From assembly GCF_017355525.1 (NCBI RefSeq), contig NZ_CP067395.1, positions 5,220,501 through 5,284,500 of the forward strand: DNA of 64,000 nt, in the 5' to 3' direction. A program made the translations under genes and the position numbers. This DNA is from Lysobacter enzymogenes. Lineage in GTDB: Bacteria > Pseudomonadota > Gammaproteobacteria > Xanthomonadales > Xanthomonadaceae. How positions within the stretch are numbered: position 1 is the first letter of the stretch; each line of letters starts with the position of its first letter. The notes beneath the pieces were generated by a model, which saw only the letters and a program-made list of their open reading frames with translations, ran no database searches and was not told the origin of the DNA. Positions 1-21,716 of the stretch are shown in pieces.

Positions 1-13433
<13,433 letters not shown>

Positions 13434-13443
13434 GCGTGACCGC

Positions 13444-14295
13444 ATGAGCGCAGCGTCCGCGGCCGTCGGCCGTTCGCAGACCTCCGGCTGGATCGTCGGC
13501 CGGACGCAAGCGGCCGGCCGGACGATGGACCGGCCGCAAGCGACCGGCTGGGCCGTAGGCGCGCCGCAGGCGACAGCTTGGGGCGCCGAGCGTTCGCCAA
13601 CGTCCGCCCCGCTGACCTTGTTCTGCTTCCCCTACGCCGGCGGCAACCCGCTGGCGTACTTGCCCTGGCAGGAACGTCTGCCCTCGTGGATCCGCATACG
13701 CGCGATGCAGCCGCCCGGCCGCGGCCAACGCCTCGGCGAAGCGCCGCTGCAACAGTGGGCGCCGCTGATCGCCGGCCTGACCGACGCCATCGCCGCCGAA
13801 GCCGCCCCGCGTTTCGCCTTCTTCGGCCACAGCCTCGGCGCCCTGATGGCCTTCGAGACCGCGCGCGAATGCGCCGCGCGCGGCCTGCCGCTGCCGACCC
13901 GCCTGATCGTCTCCGGCTGCGCCGCACCGAGCCGGCTCGACCCCGAGCCCGGCCTGCACCGCCTGCCCGAACCGGCGTTGATCGCGCGCCTGCGCCAATA
14001 CGAAGGCACGCCCGAAGCGGTGCTGGCCAACGCCGAACTGGTGCAGCTGCTGCTGCCGACGATCCGCGCCGACTTGCGGTTGAGCGAGGACTACGCCCGC
14101 GCCCCGCGCCCGGCATGGACGTTGCCGATCGATGTGCTGTATGGCCGCAGCGATTCGCTCGTCGGTATGCGCATGCACGGGTGGGCAGAGGAAACCCAAG
14201 GCGAATCGACCGCGCAGGGTTTCGATGGCGGCCATTTCTTTCTGGATAGCCGGCGCGATGAAGTCATGGCGGCGATTGAGCGGTTGTTGGCCTAG
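13444..14295 (+). CDS. Type II thioesterase (NRPS proofreading)
   Basis: A 283-residue alpha/beta hydrolase of the stand-alone NRPS thioesterase family, which removes wrong or stalled acyl groups from carrier proteins. Visible are FCFPYAGG near the start of the fold, the nucleophile motif GHSLGA, and GGHFFL with the catalytic His near the C-terminus. The ATG at 13444 lies 11 bp after the NRPS stop, so co-transcription is likely. The family is usually about 240-250 residues; here about 50 low-complexity residues (Thr/Gln/Ala/Gly) precede the fold, encoded by DNA that continues the repeats of the NRPS tail. An internal ATG at 13525 would remove part of this extension. Function is confident; the exact start is not. 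Confidence 0.88.
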   Translation: MSAASAAVGRSQTSGWIVGRTQAAGRTMDRPQATGWAVGAPQATAWGAERSPTSAPLTLFCFPYAGGNPLAYLPWQERLPSWIRIRAMQPPGRGQRLGEAPLQQWAPLIAGLTDAIAAEAAPRFAFFGHSLGALMAFETARECAARGLPLPTRLIVSGCAAPSRLDPEPGLHRLPEPALIARLRQYEGTPEAVLANAELVQLLLPTIRADLRLSEDYARAPRPAWTLPIDVLYGRSDSLVGMRMHGWAEETQGESTAQGFDGGHFFLDSRRDEVMAAIERLLA

Positions 14296-14386
14296 GGCTC
14301 GATCTTCGCGCCGCCATGCACGCTGATGGTGAATGTTCGAAACCGACTATTGGGATGCCGCTCTCTCCGACTCATCTGGCGATGCC

Positions 14387-14911
14387 ATGCGTACCTTCGC
14401 GATTTCTGTCTTGCTCGCTGTCGGCCTGGCTGCAACGCCTGGCGTCCGCGCGGCTTCCGATGAGATGCATGGGCTGGCCATACTCAAGAACGATTACCCT
14501 GAAGCGAAAAGCTGGCCTCTTGCGGCGAAAGGCTCTATCGAGTTTTGCGGCGGCGACTGGTGCCAGGAGGTCATGGGGGTCGGCGCCAAGTCCTTTAAAG
14601 AGGCAGGGGACGCGGCCTTCGTCTTGTTCTACTTCCTCGATCGCGACGAGGAATACACGCGGCGCAGAAGCGACGCCGCGGATAGCATCATTGCCAGGTC
14701 GGCGAAGCAGTGCCTGGTGCAGAACGCAGACCTGCGAGCGTCCTGCGTTCTGGATTCGCTACAGAAGAAGTTCGGATTCAAGTATCGGCGGGTTCAATAC
14801 GATATGGGATACCGATGCCACAGCGAAATCGCGGTCGCGCCTCCGTTCTTCACCCAAAAGGGCAAGTGCGCGCGTATGAGGAAAGGCGCATTTCCTGAGC
14901 AAGCCGATTAG
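14387..14911 (+). CDS. Hypothetical secreted protein
   Basis: A 174-residue protein with an N-terminal signal peptide (MRTFAISVLLAVGLAATPG, then VRA-AS as the likely cleavage site). The mature part has several cysteines (FCGGDWCQE, QCLVQNADLRASC, YRCH, KCARM), suggesting disulphide bonds in the periplasm. An in-frame ATG at 14333 exists, but starting at 14387 places the signal peptide at the N-terminus. I do not recognise a family. It follows the type II thioesterase by about 90 bp on the same strand but has noticeably lower G+C and less biased codons, so it may be a later insertion rather than part of the NRPS locus. Confidence 0.6.
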   Translation: MRTFAISVLLAVGLAATPGVRAASDEMHGLAILKNDYPEAKSWPLAAKGSIEFCGGDWCQEVMGVGAKSFKEAGDAAFVLFYFLDRDEEYTRRRSDAADSIIARSAKQCLVQNADLRASCVLDSLQKKFGFKYRRVQYDMGYRCHSEIAVAPPFFTQKGKCARMRKGAFPEQAD

Positions 14912-15135
14912 GTCGAAGCGCGAATCATTGAAGCTGGATGTCTGGTTCGGACTTCGGCGCCGCGGGCCTACGCCTTGTGTCCTTCGCTTCGGTTGAACCA
15001 GCGTAGTCGTTGCATGTTGCGCAGATTCGTTCGGCTCCCAGCGCGAATGCCCGACAAGGCGGCAACCGGCCGCAAGCCACCGGATCCCGACCGCGAACGG
15101 ATGCGTCTTGCGCCTGGGCCGCCGAGCGGCGCGCG

Positions 15136-15238
15136 CAAGCCGAATCGCCTTGCGCGCAAACCCGGCGGGCTTGCACACGAAGCTCCGTGGTTTGCGACCG
15201 CAAGGCCTTCGGGGTAGCGCGCAAGGCGATTCGGCTTG
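15136..15238. repeat. Perfect 22-bp inverted repeat at the edge of the 21-bp array
   Basis: The arms at 15136-15157 and 15217-15238 are exact reverse complements with a 59-bp spacer. Both arms contain the GGCTTGCG-type core of the tandem array that follows, so the inverted repeat probably arose from the same expansion process. Confidence 0.85.
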
Positions 15239-15318
15239 CGGCCGATACGTCGAGTGTCGCGGGCAAGGCGATTTTGTCCGGCGTCGGAGCGAAAAGGCTT
15301 GCGATCGCGACACGCGAC

Positions 15319-15528
15319 GGCTTGCGGCCGGGTGTTCGTGGCTTGCGCCTGGGAGGCAGCGGCTTGCGGCTGGCTGTCCGTGGCTTGCGCTTGGGCGCCT
15401 GCGGCTTGCGATTGGGACGCCACGGCTTGCGTCTGGGCGTTTACGGCTTGCGGCCGGGTGGCCGCGACGTGCGCTCGGGCGTTCGCGACCTACAGCCGGG
15501 GCTCCGCTACTTACGTCTGGGCGGGCGC
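15319..15528 (+). repeat. 21-bp tandem repeat array (10 units), periodicity decaying upstream to about 15040
   Basis: Ten consecutive units of exactly 21 bp, most starting GGCTTGCG, begin at 15319, 15340, 15361, 15382, 15403, 15424, 15445, 15466, 15487 and 15508. Upstream to about 15040 the 7-codon period can still be followed with more divergence. Read on + in the phase of 15319 each unit gives a heptapeptide of the form GLRLGxR; the Arg and Gly codons differ almost only at third positions. The same frame is open from a TTG at 15010 to 15537, but no ribosome binding site or ATG supports it as a gene. The complementary strand is also open over much of the array. The rest of 14912-15696 shows nothing else recognisable. 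Confidence 0.85.
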
Positions 15529-15696
15529 GGGCCGTAGTTGCATGAAGTGCCTTGCGGTTAGTTCGGATTGGGTTGCGCGCCGACTTCACAGCGTTGCGGG
15601 CGTAACGGCGAGGCTTGCATTCTCGACGGGCGGGGCCGCGTCCGTGGGCAAACCGAAGGTCGCCGCCGGCCGGCGACCGGTGGGCGGTGAAGGGTC

Positions 15697-15939
15697 TTAA
15701 TCGGAACGGGCAGCCTGGAGGTTGCCGTGTACTTGGTCGGCCCAGAGACGGAACACGCGAGCCAGGGCGCGGCGGCGCGATTGTTCGGTGGCATCGACTT
15801 CAGAAGCGGGCGGGGTAACTGGATCGATGGTCTGCGCGACTCCGATCAGTTCGTCATAGAACGCTTGCAGGCCGCGATAGGCTTCGACGGGCAGCAGAAC
15901 GTAGTCCGCGGGGGCCGTGGATGGAGACTTTCGACGCAT
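15697..15939 (-). CDS. Small hypothetical protein
   Basis: An 80-residue protein, probably soluble and helical (ADYVLLPVEAYRGLQAFYDE). The start is well supported: an AAGGAG ribosome binding site sits 7 bp before the ATG. No family recognised. It stands alone between the repeat array and a membrane protein gene on the other strand. The 350 bp on its upstream side (15940-16289) hold only short, unconvincing frames and no feature I can support. Confidence 0.55.
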   Translation of the reverse strand: MRRKSPSTAPADYVLLPVEAYRGLQAFYDELIGVAQTIDPVTPPASEVDATEQSRRRALARVFRLWADQVHGNLQAARSD

Positions 15940-16289
15940 CGTGGAACTCCTTGTCAGTAGAAGTCCACCCGATTTCGGAGGTGGGTGCCGCTACGTAGGG
16001 AGTTTCTACGCTCCGAAGCAAACCCTGCTGCTCGCGAAACCACTTGTCAATAACCGTTCGCGAAGTTCCTTCGCGTTGTACGCAACGCGGATGCACGCGA
16101 TGCACATCGCATCGAAGACCCCAGCAACAACCCGCAGTGCGCAGGATGCTGGAAGCCATCGTTCGCGACATCGGCGATGGATTCACGCTCGCCTTCACAG
16201 AGCAAGGCAATCTCCAACGGTGCCGCTCGCTTGCCGGCTAATTCATTGACAGCCTAAGCTTGCCCGTCGAGCGCAGTCGAGAGTCCAGA

Positions 16290-16862
16290 GTGCGAACAGT
16301 GACTTGGTGGGACAACAGCTCATTCTTCCAAAGCCTATGGGGCTATCTGGCCTTGGCCGCGATCTTCGCGCTCGGCAAGGGTTTGATCGTCTGGGTGTTC
16401 CTGTCCAGTCCGCGGCTCACGCTGTGGTTCCTCGCGGCCGAACTGGTCCTGGCCTGCGTGGTGATCGCGGCAAGGCGCTGGGCCCGTTCGGGGGCGAAGG
16501 CGCTGCCGTGGTGCGAATGGCCGCTGCAGGGGATTTTTGCTTTGCAGACGATCTACTTCGGGTTCGTGTTCGCGGTCGGCTGTTATTGGTTCGGCACGGG
16601 TCACGGCCTGCTGACGGCGCTGGTGGCGGTGGTGGCGTTTGCAGCCATGCTTTGGGCGGACCAAAAAAAACCGCAATGGTCCAGAAGGATGAGCTTCGCG
16701 GGGAGTCTGGCGCTGACGGTGGTGAACGTGTGGATATACGTCAAGATCGGGCACTCGGTGGTTTTGCCGTTCGTATTCGCGCCAATGGTGGTAGTTGCGT
16801 TGTTGATTGCGATGGTGAGCGTTCGGCGCGCTGCCGCCGAGCGCAGGTCTTGGAACAGCTGA
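16290..16862 (+). CDS. Hypothetical integral membrane protein
   Basis: About 190 residues with five or six hydrophobic segments (for example SLWGYLALAAIFALGKG, LWFLAAELVLACVVIAA, GLLTALVAVVAFAAML, VVLPFVFAPMVVVALLIAMV). It is therefore an inner-membrane protein. Family not recognised. GTG at 16290 is chosen because it leaves a short polar N-terminus before the first membrane span; GTG at 16299 or a TTG at 16260 are alternatives, and no strong ribosome binding site decides between them. Confidence 0.6.
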   Translation: MRTVTWWDNSSFFQSLWGYLALAAIFALGKGLIVWVFLSSPRLTLWFLAAELVLACVVIAARRWARSGAKALPWCEWPLQGIFALQTIYFGFVFAVGCYWFGTGHGLLTALVAVVAFAAMLWADQKKPQWSRRMSFAGSLALTVVNVWIYVKIGHSVVLPFVFAPMVVVALLIAMVSVRRAAAERRSWNS

Positions 16863-16886
16863 TCGGCGCTCGCCGATGGCGACGGA

Positions 16887-17270
16887 TCAGCTCGACATCC
16901 AAAGCGGCGCCGCGAACAACACCGCCCCCAACACGAACAACGCCGTCAGCGCGTGGACCATCGGCCGGTTGATGCGCAGGAACACGAACTGCTCGACGGT
17001 GCGGCCGACCCAGAACAACGACATGCCCAGCAGCACGGCGCGGCCGAGCGCGGTGCTGTGCAGTTCGTCGGCGAACGCGAAGCACAGCGCGGCGACGCCC
17101 AGGGCGACGTAGATCAGGCGCAGGTTGAGGATCTGGATGATCGCGCGGTCGGCGACGGTCGCGGTGCGCAGGGTTTTGCGCCAGCCGAAGATGCGCCAGA
17201 AGGCCATGTGGAACAGGGCGAAGCCGAGGCTGTGCAGGCCTGCCAGGTAGATCCAGGTGGTGGCGGTCAT
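16887..17270 (-). CDS. Small four-helix membrane protein (hypothetical)
   Basis: 127 residues with four hydrophobic segments: an N-terminal one (YLAGLHSLGFALFHMAFW), one around residues 52-68, one around 76-92, and a C-terminal one (VHALTALFVLGAVLFAAPLW). The ATG at 17270 follows directly on the end of the first hydrophobic stretch's predicted start. Gene spacing to the hotdog-fold gene upstream (17348) is 77 bp on the same strand, so they may be co-transcribed, although a copy of a palindromic repeat lies between them. Function unknown. Confidence 0.7.
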   Translation of the reverse strand: MTATTWIYLAGLHSLGFALFHMAFWRIFGWRKTLRTATVADRAIIQILNLRLIYVALGVAALCFAFADELHSTALGRAVLLGMSLFWVGRTVEQFVFLRINRPMVHALTALFVLGAVLFAAPLWMSS

Positions 17271-17308
17271 GGCGCGGCTCGGGTGGGGTGGCGGCGTGGT
17301 TCGGTTGG

Positions 17309-17337
17309 CGCGGTCGCGGCTTGCGCCGCTCCTACAG
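17309..17337. repeat. Single arm of palindromic repeat family B
   Basis: A copy of the GGTCGCGGCTTGCGCCGCTC type sequence ending in CTACAG, lying in the gap between two genes. The same sequence occurs as paired inverted arms at 39007-39081 and 44650-44746. Confidence 0.75.
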
Positions 17338-17347
17338 GCAGCTTCGG

Positions 17348-17824
17348 TCAGTTGCGTTTCGGCTTGGGCGAGACGCGCATGGCGATGCGGGCGCGGAACA
17401 CGGGTTCGCCGGCGGGGTTGGCGATTTCCACGTCGACCGGCAGGTCGTACGGGGCGTCGGATTCTACGATGGGGGCGGCGGGCGTCGCCACGGCGCGCAG
17501 GGTGCCTACGGCTTTCTTGAGGTATTCGACCTGCATGCCGATCGGGATCCAGCGCATCGATTTGGGGATGCTGACGTCGGTCATCACGCCGCCGGTCAGT
17601 TCGGCGAGGTTGCACATGGCGATGGCGTGGACGGTGCCGAGGTGGTTGGTGACGGCGCGGCGGTGTTTGATCGTCGCGGTGCAGCGGCCGGGTTCGAGCG
17701 ATTCGAAGCGCGGTTTGATGCTGCCGAAGTAGGGCGCTTTCATGCAGACCGCGCGCGAGAACAGCCAGTGGCCGGCGGGGTAGCGGGTGAGTTTTTTGTA
17801 CAGGGCGAGGACGTTGGCGCTCAT
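17348..17824 (-). CDS. DUF4442 hotdog-fold protein (thioesterase-like)
   Basis: 158 residues that resemble the DUF4442 branch of the PaaI/hotdog thioesterase superfamily: an N-terminal helical part (PAGHWLFSRAVC), then GSIKPRFESLEPGRC, NHLGTVHAIAMCNLAELTGG (the hotdog helix with the usual His/Asn region) and a C-terminal beta strand series ending in RARIAMRVSPKPK. The likely role is acyl-CoA or acyl-ester hydrolysis in the cytosol, but the substrate cannot be inferred. ATG at 17824. The gene reads away from a cluster of 83-bp palindromic elements and is followed by a small membrane protein gene. Confidence 0.8.
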   Translation of the reverse strand: MSANVLALYKKLTRYPAGHWLFSRAVCMKAPYFGSIKPRFESLEPGRCTATIKHRRAVTNHLGTVHAIAMCNLAELTGGVMTDVSIPKSMRWIPIGMQVEYLKKAVGTLRAVATPAAPIVESDAPYDLPVDVEIANPAGEPVFRARIAMRVSPKPKRN

Positions 17825-17874
17825 GGTGGCGGGTTCGTCTTTGTATGGTTGGCGTTGCGTCGTCCCTTCCTGCC

Positions 17875-17901
17875 GTCATTCCCGCGAAGGCGGGAATCCA
17901 G
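17875..17901. repeat. Partial copy of the 83-bp palindromic element (family A)
   Basis: One 27-bp arm (GTCATTCCCGCGAAGGCGGG followed by AATCCAG) plus about 12 bp of the inner sequence (AGACTTCAG). It is directly followed by a full element at 17926. It is probably the remnant of a second copy in the opposite orientation. Confidence 0.85.
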
Positions 17902-17925
17902 AGACTTCAGCGCCACCCCCCAGCC

Positions 17926-18008
17926 GTCATTCCCGCGAAAGCGGGAATCCAGGGCTTTATCGCTGCATGACTCTGAAGTCTCTGGATTCCCGCCTTCGCG
18001 GGAATGAC
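17926..18008. repeat. 83-bp palindrome-bounded element, copy 1 (family A)
   Basis: A 27-bp arm (17926-17952) and its reverse complement (17982-18008) flank a 29-bp inner segment that starts GGCTT and ends CTCTGAAGTCT. Each arm is itself a hairpin (CCCGCGAAAGCGGG). Same length and inner sequence as the copies at 23657 and 27621. Confidence 0.9.
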
Positions 18009-18098
18009 GGTAGGTGAGGACGCGGGAATGGTGTCGGGCGTAAATGCGCGGGAATGACGGTGGTAAAGCGGCGCTGCTTTCTGCCGACGCCGCATACC

Positions 18099-18126
18099 AA
18101 AACGGCGGACCCGAAGGCCCGCCGTT
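18099..18126 (-). terminator. Rho-independent terminator of fadE
   Basis: On the minus strand an AACGGCGG/CCGCCGTT stem is followed by a short T-run (TTTTGG). It lies 38 bp beyond the fadE stop codon. Confidence 0.75.
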
Positions 18127-18163
18127 CCAGTCACGCATCGCGTCGCATGCGCGGGCGCTGCGC

Positions 18164-20650
18164 TTACGCCGCCGCGCGCGTGTCGTCGCGGCCGGCGCTG
18201 TCCTGCGGATACGGCTTGTAACCCGCCGAGCGCAACTCGGCCGCGTCGAAGTCGTCCACGCTGATCGCGTCGATGGTCATCTCGCGCAGTTCTTCCAGCT
18301 GCTTGCGCTCCTCGGCGGTGATCCAGCCTTCGCGCACGCCCTCGTCGAGCTGGCCGGCGAAGTCCAGCGCCTGGATGTCGCTGTTCTTCAGCGCCTTGAG
18401 GAACTTGCGCTCGACCGGTTCGGCCAGGATCACCTTCTGCAGGTAGCTGTTGATGCGGCCGGCCGGGTTGTTCGCGCACGGGGTCAGGAACACGCCGTCG
18501 GCGAGGCGGTCGCGGGCGTCGTTGGGCGACATCAGCAGCGCCGCGGCGCGGTGGCCGAGGCGGTCGCTCGGCGCCTGCGCACGGCGGCCCCACGGGAAGA
18601 TCAGCGCCCACAGCAGGTAGCCGACCGGACGGATCGGGAAGTTGCGCAGCGCGCCCGACAGCGCCAGTTCGATCTTGTGCACGGCGTCGTGGAAGGCCCA
18701 GGCCAGCAGCGGCTGGTCGCCGACCGGACGGCCTTCGTCCTCGTAACGCTTGAGCATGGAGCTTGCGATATAGAGCTGGCTGAGCACGTCGCCCAGGCGC
18801 CCGGACAGCGATTCCTTGAACTTGAGCTTGCCGCCGAGCAGCAGCATCGAGGTGTCGGCCATCAGCGCCAGCGTCGCCGAATAACGGTTGAGCTTGCGGT
18901 AGTAGCGGCGGGTGTAGGTGTCGCCAGGCGCCGCGCCGATGCGCGAGGCGGTCAGGCCGTACCACAGGCTGCGCACCGCGTTGGAAATGGCGAAGCCGAT
19001 GTGGCCGAACAGGTTCTTGTCGAACTCGCGCAGCGCTTCGGCCTTGTCGGGCAGCATCGCCGCCTTCATTTCCTTGAGCACCCACGGGTGGCACAGGATC
19101 GCGCCCTGGCCGAAGATCATCAGCGAGCGCGTCATGATATTCGCGCCTTCCACCGTGATCATGATCGGCACCGCCTGCCAGTTGCGGCCGGCGTAGTTCT
19201 TCGGGCCGAGGATGATGCCCTTGCCGCCGTGGATGTCCATCACGTCCTTGGCCACGTCGCGGGCCATGTCGGTGCAGTGGTACTTGGCGATGGTCGAGGG
19301 CACGGCGGGGTTTTCGCCGCGCGCGACGGCTGCGGCGGTGGCCTGCGACAAAGCGCTGACCGCGTAGGCATGGCCGGCGATGCGCGCCAGCGCTTCCTCG
19401 ACGCCTTCGAAGCGGCCGACCGACAGGCCGAACTGCTTGCGGATGCGCGCATACGCGCCGGTGACGACCGCGCCCATCTTGGCGCCGCCGCTGCCGGACG
19501 AGGGCAGGGTGATCGAGCGGCCGATCGACAGGCATTCGACCAGCATCTGCCAGCCCTTGCCGGCGTAGGCTTCGCCGCCGATCAGCTGGCTCAGCGGAAT
19601 GAACACTTCGCGGCCGTGGATCGGGCCGTTCTGGAAGGTGCAGTTCAGCGGGAAGTGGCGGCGGCCGACTTCGACGCCGGCGGTGTCGCGCGGCACCAGC
19701 GCCAGGGTGATGCCGATGTCGCGCTTGTCGCCGATCAGGCCGTCCGGGTCGTACATGCGGAAGGCCAGGCCGATCAGCGTGGCGACCGGGGCCAGGGTGA
19801 TGTAGCGCTTGTCGAAGGTCAGCTTGACGCCGACCACGCGCGCGCCGTTCCACTCGCCCATCGTGACGATGCCGTAGTCCGGAATCGAAGTCGCGTCCGA
19901 GCCGGCCCACGGGCCGGTCAAGCCGAAGCACGGCACTTCGCGGCCGTCGGCCAGGCGCGGCAGGTAGTGGTCCTTCTGCTCCTGGGTGCCGTAGTGCATC
20001 AGCAGTTCGGCCGGGCCGAGCGAGTTGGGCACGCCGACGGTCGAGCTGACCACGCTCGACATCGACGCGAGCTTCTGGATGACCTTGTGGTTGGCCAGCG
20101 CGCTGAAGCCCAGGCCGCCGTATTCCTTCGGGATGTTGAGGCCGAAGAACTTGTTCTTCTTGATGTAGTCCCACAACTGCGGCGACAGATCGGCGTCGAC
20201 GTGGGTGATCTGCCAATCGTTGGTCATCTTGCACAGCTCTTCGGTCGGGCCGTCGAGGAAGGCTTGTTCCTCGGCGGTCAGCACCGGCTTGGGCTGGCTC
20301 AGCAGTTGCTGCCAATCGGGCTTGCCCGAGAACAGCTCGCCTTCGAAACCGACCGTGCCGGCTTCCAGCGCGGTGCGCTCGGTTTCCGACAGCGGCGGCA
20401 GGATCTTGGTGTAGAAGCCGAGCAGCGGCTTGGTGATCAGCGGCAGGCGGATCGCCGGGATCAGCAGCGGCAGCGCGATGACCGCCACCAGCACCGCGGC
20501 GACGACGGTCGCGGCCGGGTTGGCGCCGAGCAGCCAGCAGGCGACCAGGGCGGTCGCGGTCAGCGCGGCCCAGACCGGCAATCGCAGCCGGTGATAGGCG
20601 GCGATCGCGCCGATAAGTAAGAAGGCGAGGAAGGGGATCGCGATGCTCAT
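18164..20650 (-). CDS. fadE: Acyl-CoA dehydrogenase FadE
   Basis: 828 residues, close to the 814 of E. coli FadE and much longer than soluble acyl-CoA dehydrogenases. It catalyses the first, FAD-dependent step of beta-oxidation. Two N-terminal membrane segments (FLAFLLIGAIAAYHR; AALTATALVACWLLGAN) suggest inner-membrane attachment. The dehydrogenase core shows the substrate/FAD region GLTGPWAGSDATSIPDYG, HGGKGIILGPKNYAGR and MITVEGANIMTRSLMIFGQG, followed by the long FadE-specific C-terminal domain. The ATG at 20650 is chosen because a GGAG ribosome binding site precedes it; an upstream in-frame start would add 40 polar residues before the membrane segments. It is divergent from a TetR-family gene, with a candidate operator between them. 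Confidence 0.95.
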   Translation of the reverse strand: MSIAIPFLAFLLIGAIAAYHRLRLPVWAALTATALVACWLLGANPAATVVAAVLVAVIALPLLIPAIRLPLITKPLLGFYTKILPPLSETERTALEAGTVGFEGELFSGKPDWQQLLSQPKPVLTAEEQAFLDGPTEELCKMTNDWQITHVDADLSPQLWDYIKKNKFFGLNIPKEYGGLGFSALANHKVIQKLASMSSVVSSTVGVPNSLGPAELLMHYGTQEQKDHYLPRLADGREVPCFGLTGPWAGSDATSIPDYGIVTMGEWNGARVVGVKLTFDKRYITLAPVATLIGLAFRMYDPDGLIGDKRDIGITLALVPRDTAGVEVGRRHFPLNCTFQNGPIHGREVFIPLSQLIGGEAYAGKGWQMLVECLSIGRSITLPSSGSGGAKMGAVVTGAYARIRKQFGLSVGRFEGVEEALARIAGHAYAVSALSQATAAAVARGENPAVPSTIAKYHCTDMARDVAKDVMDIHGGKGIILGPKNYAGRNWQAVPIMITVEGANIMTRSLMIFGQGAILCHPWVLKEMKAAMLPDKAEALREFDKNLFGHIGFAISNAVRSLWYGLTASRIGAAPGDTYTRRYYRKLNRYSATLALMADTSMLLLGGKLKFKESLSGRLGDVLSQLYIASSMLKRYEDEGRPVGDQPLLAWAFHDAVHKIELALSGALRNFPIRPVGYLLWALIFPWGRRAQAPSDRLGHRAAALLMSPNDARDRLADGVFLTPCANNPAGRINSYLQKVILAEPVERKFLKALKNSDIQALDFAGQLDEGVREGWITAEERKQLEELREMTIDAISVDDFDAAELRSAGYKPYPQDSAGRDDTRAAA

Positions 20651-20795
20651 GACGGCGCTCCAGGAGGTGCGGCTGGACCAGGCTAGTGAGAACGGTGCGG
20701 AGCCGGGCTTTTTTGCGGGCCAGGCCCCATTTACGACTCGTCGGGGTCGTTCGCGCGTGATGCCCGGCATTCAAACGCTGGCATCAAACGCGTAA

Positions 20796-20811
20796 CATAC
20801 GGTCGAGTATG
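20796..20811. promoter_or_regulatory. Candidate TetR operator between fadE and tetR
   Basis: CATACGGTCGAGTATG is a perfect 5-bp inverted repeat with a 6-bp centre, in the 370-bp divergent region 20651-21020. Two CAAACG direct repeats lie just beside it (20773-20778 and 20786-20791). Nothing else is recognisable in the region. Assignment to the neighbouring regulator is inference. Confidence 0.45.
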
Positions 20812-21020
20812 GGTTCGCCCTCGGAGTGCTGTCAACCGACCCGGCGGGTTTTTCGCGCAACGCTGCGTCCGCACCGCGCAAATCGCCGCGCAGCGCAAGA
20901 AAGCGCTGTTTTCGCCGGCGTTCGTGTTGCGTTGCAGCATCAGCTTCCTGAGTCGTTTCGGAACGGTTTGCTGCACTGCGTACTGTTCCCGACCAAGGCG
21001 TATGGATAAACTTGTCATCC

Positions 21021-21680
21021 ATGAACCAGTCCGCCTCGAACAAGTCCGAGCCCGCGCTCGACGCCGCGTCCGCCGACGCCAAGTCGTCCGTGCCCGCCAA
21101 GAGCGACAGCAAGCCCGAACGCAGCGGCCGCCTCAGCGCCGACGATTGGGCGCAGGCCGCGCTCGATCTGATCGCCGAACAAGGCGTCGCCGCGGTCGCG
21201 GTGGAACCGCTGGCGCGCCGTCTCGGCGTGACCAAGGGCAGCTTCTACTGGCACTTCCCTTCGCGCGATGCGTTGTTGGTCGCGGCGCTGGAGCGCTGGG
21301 AAAAGGTCGAGCAGGAAACCGTGTTCGGCCAGCTCGAACCGATCCCCGATCCGCGCCAGCGCCTGCGTTCGCTGTTCCACCTCGTCGCCCACGAGGTCAA
21401 GTCGCACATCATCTATTCCGAGCTGCTCAAGGCGCTGGACCATCCCGCCGTGCAGCCGGTGATCGGGCGCGTGTCCGAACGCCGCCTGGATTACCTCACC
21501 GCATCGTTCCGCCAGGCCGGCCTGAGCCGCACCGACGCGCAGCACCGCGCGCGGCTGCTCTACGCCGCCTATGTCGGGTTCCTGCAGCTGAACCTGCAGT
21601 TGCACCAGACCCGCATGCAACACGACGAGTTCGAGGCCTATGTCGAACACATGATGGCCACGCTGATTCCCTCGTCGTAA
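21021..21680 (+). CDS. TetR-family transcriptional regulator
   Basis: 219 residues. An unusual polar Ser/Lys/Asp-rich N-terminus of about 35 residues precedes a standard TetR DNA-binding domain (WAQAALDLIAEQGVAAVAVE, then LARRLGVTKGSFYWHFPSRD, the helix-turn-helix with the GxFYWHF signature). The C-terminal all-helical ligand domain includes RLLYAAYVGFLQLNLQLH. The ligand is unknown; given the divergent fadE and the downstream pckG only 36 bp away, an acyl-CoA-responsive repressor controlling fat use and gluconeogenesis is plausible. ATG at 21021 has no strong ribosome binding site; a TTG at 21012 would add three residues. Confidence 0.9.
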   Translation: MNQSASNKSEPALDAASADAKSSVPAKSDSKPERSGRLSADDWAQAALDLIAEQGVAAVAVEPLARRLGVTKGSFYWHFPSRDALLVAALERWEKVEQETVFGQLEPIPDPRQRLRSLFHLVAHEVKSHIIYSELLKALDHPAVQPVIGRVSERRLDYLTASFRQAGLSRTDAQHRARLLYAAYVGFLQLNLQLHQTRMQHDEFEAYVEHMMATLIPSS

Positions 21681-21716
21681 ACCGCTTCCTTTTCCGATCC
21701 CCCGGAGAGCACTGCC

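Noticed and set aside
15319..15528. CRISPR array
   Set aside because: Units are contiguous 21-mers with no spacers of unique sequence, and no cas genes are nearby.
14759..15589. Minus-strand frame (276 codons) through the 21-bp array
   Set aside because: No ribosome binding site; it runs through the unrelated 3' end of the gene at 14387-14911; in it the repeat variation is mostly amino-acid changing.
16013..16249. Small frames on + and - around 16.0-16.25 kb
   Set aside because: Short, compositionally odd, no start signals; possibly a relic but nothing recognisable remains.
18044..20620. Long + strand frame (858 codons) opposite fadE
   Set aside because: Antisense shadow of fadE: no domain, no start signal, codon pattern of an antisense GC-rich frame.
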